Shown: positions 5,263 through 6,978 of the stretch, in pieces
Position numbering within the stretch: the stretch's first letter is position 1
Layout of the letters: each line of letters opens with the position of its first letter
NCBI GenBank assembly: GCA_003551865.1
Contig: PUNU01000204.1
Coordinates: forward strand, 1-6,978
Length of the DNA: 6,978 bases
DNA from: Syntrophomonadaceae bacterium
GTDB lineage: Bacteria > Bacillota_D > Dethiobacteria > DTU022
Reading direction: 5' to 3'
Notes under the pieces: generated by a model
Told to the model about the DNA's origin: nothing
The model's input: only the letters and a program-made list of their open reading frames with translations
Database searches by the model: none
Program-made: the position numbers and the translations under genes

Positions 5263-6471
5263 TTAGAACAAAACACTAACCGGTAAAGCATAAAGGCCTT
5301 TCCCAAAAGGTAAGATCCTATCGCCCATATACAATACGTAACCGGCCTGAAAAGATTTTAAGCGCGATTGGAGAAACATGATTGCGTTAAAATCATTTTT
5401 TTGCACCGTCCTGGAGTATTTAACCTCCACTGCTGCAATCCTGCCGCCCCGTTCGATAATAAAATCTATTTCCCTTTTGCCCGCTGTTTGGAAAAAAAAC
5501 AACCCGGTGGGAGTTTCGCTGTACCTGGCGGCCTTAAAAAGTTCGGCAAAGATAAATGTTTCAAATATGCTGCCCCTGTACGGGGAAGCCAAAAAATCTT
5601 CAGCGGCAGCTACACCCAGCAGGTGAGACAATACCCCGCTGTCGGTAAAAAAAAGCTTGCCTGCCTTGGTTAAGCGCCTATCAATATTAATACTGTACGG
5701 CTGTAAGATGACCAGTTGATAAACAAGCTTTAGCAGTTCCAGATAGTTCTCCAGGGTTTTAACATTGATCCCCGCATCACGGGCTATATCAAGCTTGTTT
5801 AAAAGGTTCCCGGAGCGTGAAGCCAGCATCCCGTACATCCGGATGAATTTATCAAGATTCTTCAGTTCTCCGAGGTCCCGCACATCTCTTTCAATATAAG
5901 TGCGGATATAGGAGCTGAACCACTGATATCTCCCCCGCACGCTGGCAATCTTTTGGATTTCCGGATAACCGCCTTTTACAACCTGGGAAACAACCTGCTC
6001 CTCCTGGACCGGGTCAAACGAATAGTTTTCTACATCACCGAAAAACAGATCAAGGATATGCTCATTTTTCGAGGCGATCTCTTTACAACTCAAGGGCAAA
6101 AGCTCGAGCAAAGCAATCCTGCCGGCAAGGGTGTCGGTAACCTCCTGTTGCCCCATAACATTGGCTGAACCGGTTAACAGGTATTGGCCGTTTATTCTGC
6201 CGGCATCTACGTCCAGCTTGATTGCCCCTAAAACGGTCGGTTCTTTTTGGACCTCATCAATTGCAGTCGGTTTTTTAAGGCTTTTAATAAAGCCCTGTGG
6301 ATCTGTCCGCAAAGAAGAATAAATGTTAATGTCGTCGAGGGTAACGTAGTTGTCCATTAATTCCAGGGCAATGGTAGATTTTCCTACCTGCCTTGCCCCG
6401 GTAAGCAAAACAACCGGAAAAAATTGCAATGATTCAATGAGATAGGGTTGGATCATTCTGGGATAATACAT
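5263..6471 (-). CDS. ATP-binding protein, AAA / DUF4143 family
   Basis: A 402-residue lone ATPase of a family common in accessory regions of bacteria and archaea; its cellular role is unknown. Seen: Walker A GARQVGKS (25-32) after FFPVVLLT, a Walker B-like AIDEVQK (70-76) with Asp72 and Glu73, a sensor-like LLTGSANV (98-105), and AGRIALLELLPLS (116-128). The middle part is helical (YIRTYIERDVRDL, 188-200), followed by a winged-helix-like part. The C-terminal DUF4143-type part ends in EIDFIIERGGRIAAVEVKYS (334-353), where Asp336, Glu349 and Lys351 form a PD-(D/E)xK-like pattern, so nuclease activity is possible but unproven. The ATG at 6471 was chosen because AGGAG lies 6 nt upstream; the frame also stays open to a GTG at 6498 that would run through the repeats. 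By eye it is more AT-rich than its neighbours and interrupts a conserved block, suggesting acquisition. Intact. Confidence 0.92.
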   Translation of the reverse strand: MYYPRMIQPYLIESLQFFPVVLLTGARQVGKSTIALELMDNYVTLDDINIYSSLRTDPQGFIKSLKKPTAIDEVQKEPTVLGAIKLDVDAGRINGQYLLTGSANVMGQQEVTDTLAGRIALLELLPLSCKEIASKNEHILDLFFGDVENYSFDPVQEEQVVSQVVKGGYPEIQKIASVRGRYQWFSSYIRTYIERDVRDLGELKNLDKFIRMYGMLASRSGNLLNKLDIARDAGINVKTLENYLELLKLVYQLVILQPYSINIDRRLTKAGKLFFTDSGVLSHLLGVAAAEDFLASPYRGSIFETFIFAELFKAARYSETPTGLFFFQTAGKREIDFIIERGGRIAAVEVKYSRTVQKNDFNAIMFLQSRLKSFQAGYVLYMGDRILPFGKGLYALPVSVLF

Positions 6472-6477
6472 GGCATT

Positions 6478-6482
6478 CTCCT
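6478..6482 (-). promoter_or_regulatory. Ribosome binding site of the ATPase gene
   Basis: AGGAG lies 6 nt before the ATG at 6471. Its first bases overlap the end of the inverted repeat at 6481-6537, so a protein bound there, or an RNA hairpin, could block translation. Confidence 0.75.
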
Positions 6483-6537
6483 GATATTTTGGTATCACAC
6501 TACCATAATATTTTATACCATACTACCATAATATCAG
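6481..6537. repeat. Repeat cluster over the ATPase promoter and ribosome site
   Basis: Two 14-nt arms, 6481-6494 and 6524-6537, are inverted copies with 13 of 14 matches. In addition, ACTACCATAATAT occurs twice as a perfect direct repeat (6499-6511 and 6522-6534, 23 bp apart). A partial further copy, TACCATAC, is at 6516-6523. The core TACCATAATAT is thus present in three orientations or copies within 57 bp. This looks like an operator array for the gene itself; a remnant of a mobile repeat is the alternative. Confidence 0.75.
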
Positions 6538-6548
6538 AAAATGTGCAA
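6512..6548 (-). promoter_or_regulatory. Candidate promoters of the ATPase gene
   Basis: Two overlapping readings exist on the minus strand. One is TTGCAC (6548-6543), a 17-nt spacer and TAGTAT (6525-6520). The other is TTTCTG (6540-6535), 17 nt and TATAAA (6517-6512). Both place the start inside the repeat cluster. The very AT-rich sequence makes the choice uncertain. Confidence 0.4.
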
Positions 6549-6562
6549 AATCCCGCCGTCCC

Positions 6563-6978
6563 CTAGCTTTTAAGCAGCCCCACCCCGATCGCTTCCTTTA
6601 TATTGTCCACCCCGATCAGCTGCATCTCCTTGAACTCTTTCTCCCCCGGCCTTAACTCGGCCCGGTTGGCGGCGGGAAGAATAAAGCGCTTAAAGCCCAG
6701 CTTTAAAGCCTCGTTTAAGCGCTGCCTGATCCGGCTGATCGGGCGGATCTCGCCGGTTAAGCCCACTTCGCCGGCGGCCGCGGTGCCCGCGCTTAAAGGG
6801 ATGCCCCGCAGGCTGGAAGTAAGGCTCAAGGCCAGGGCCAGGTCGGAAGCGGGTTCGTTCAACTTCACCCCGCCGACCACGTTGACGAAAGTATCGAGGT
6901 TGAAAAAAGAGACCCCGGCATGTTTCTCCAGCACCGCCATCACCAGGGCCACCCGGTTTAAATCGATCCCGGTCGAAG
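6563..6978 (-). CDS. radA: DNA repair protein RadA, C-terminal part (runs off the right edge)
   Basis: RadA/Sms is a RecA-related helicase that helps branch migration and repair of recombination intermediates. The visible 137 residues are the C-terminal Lon-protease-like domain: STGIDLNRVALVMAVLEKHAG, then GGVKLNEPASDLALALSL (about 36-53), GEVGLTGEIRPISRI (70-84) and EALKLGFKRFILP (90-102). These match the typical end of RadA. The zinc finger and the RecA-like ATPase core lie beyond the window. The frame is open to the window edge, so the GTG at 6952 is internal and not a start. The stop at 6563 is followed by the ATPase gene after 91 bp, without an evident terminator, so some read-through into the ATPase is likely. 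In Bacillus radA is followed by disA and yacL; here disA is not next to it. Confidence 0.95.
   Translation of the reverse strand, partial: STGIDLNRVALVMAVLEKHAGVSFFNLDTFVNVVGGVKLNEPASDLALALSLTSSLRGIPLSAGTAAAGEVGLTGEIRPISRIRQRLNEALKLGFKRFILPAANRAELRPGEKEFKEMQLIGVDNIKEAIGVGLLKS

Noticed and set aside
5370..5673. Plus-strand open frames inside the ATPase gene
   Set aside because: Shadows of the minus-strand ATPase, which has clear Walker motifs over its full length.
6472..6498. GTG start at 6498 for the ATPase
   Set aside because: It would translate the inverted repeat and the AGGAG ribosome site; the ATG at 6471 matches the family start.
1..6978. CRISPR array, tRNA or rRNA genes, insertion sequence
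   Set aside because: No regularly spaced repeats, no tRNA-like cloverleaf, no rRNA stretches and no transposase frames were seen.

Overview
The window looks chromosomal and comes from an anaerobic Gram-positive bacterium. The best guess is a Clostridia/Peptococcaceae-type Firmicute of the Pelotomaculum-Desulfotomaculum kind. This rests on gene order, on sigma-A-like promoters with strong AGGAGG-type ribosome sites, on frequent GTG/TTG starts, and on a CarD-family regulator in the radA-yacL-ispD-ispF-cysE-cysS neighbourhood known from Bacillus. Assignment below class level is inference.

Right to left, nearly everything is read on the minus strand. The 3' end of radA (DNA repair) enters at the right edge. 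Next is a lone ATPase of the AAA/DUF4143 type with repeats over its promoter and ribosome site (5263-6540). By eye this part is more AT-rich than its surroundings and looks like an insertion into the conserved block. A structured, gene-free spacer (5080-5262) and a two-way terminator follow. Then comes a single plus-strand gene for a small cysteine-rich protein (4597-4995) behind a consensus promoter. Divergent from it is carD, with its own near-consensus promoter. After carD a terminator and a promoter are interleaved. Then a tightly packed run follows: PIN/TRAM membrane protein (yacL-like), ispD and ispF. A 140-bp gap with a promoter candidate and a strong hairpin precedes cysE, which overlaps cysS; cysS leaves the window at the left edge.

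The genes form several modules. IspD and IspF catalyse two steps of the non-mevalonate isoprenoid pathway. CysE makes O-acetylserine for cysteine synthesis and CysS charges tRNA with cysteine, so supply and use of cysteine are coupled. CarD tunes open-complex formation by RNA polymerase. Compared with Bacillus subtilis, disA is missing between radA and yacL and gltX is missing between ispF and cysE. The ATPase, the cysteine-rich protein and carD lie where disA would be expected.

I found no clear new multi-gene system. The parts most worth a second look are the repeat cluster at the ATPase promoter, the 5080-5262 spacer, the unassigned cysteine-rich protein, and the overlapping terminator and promoter downstream of carD.
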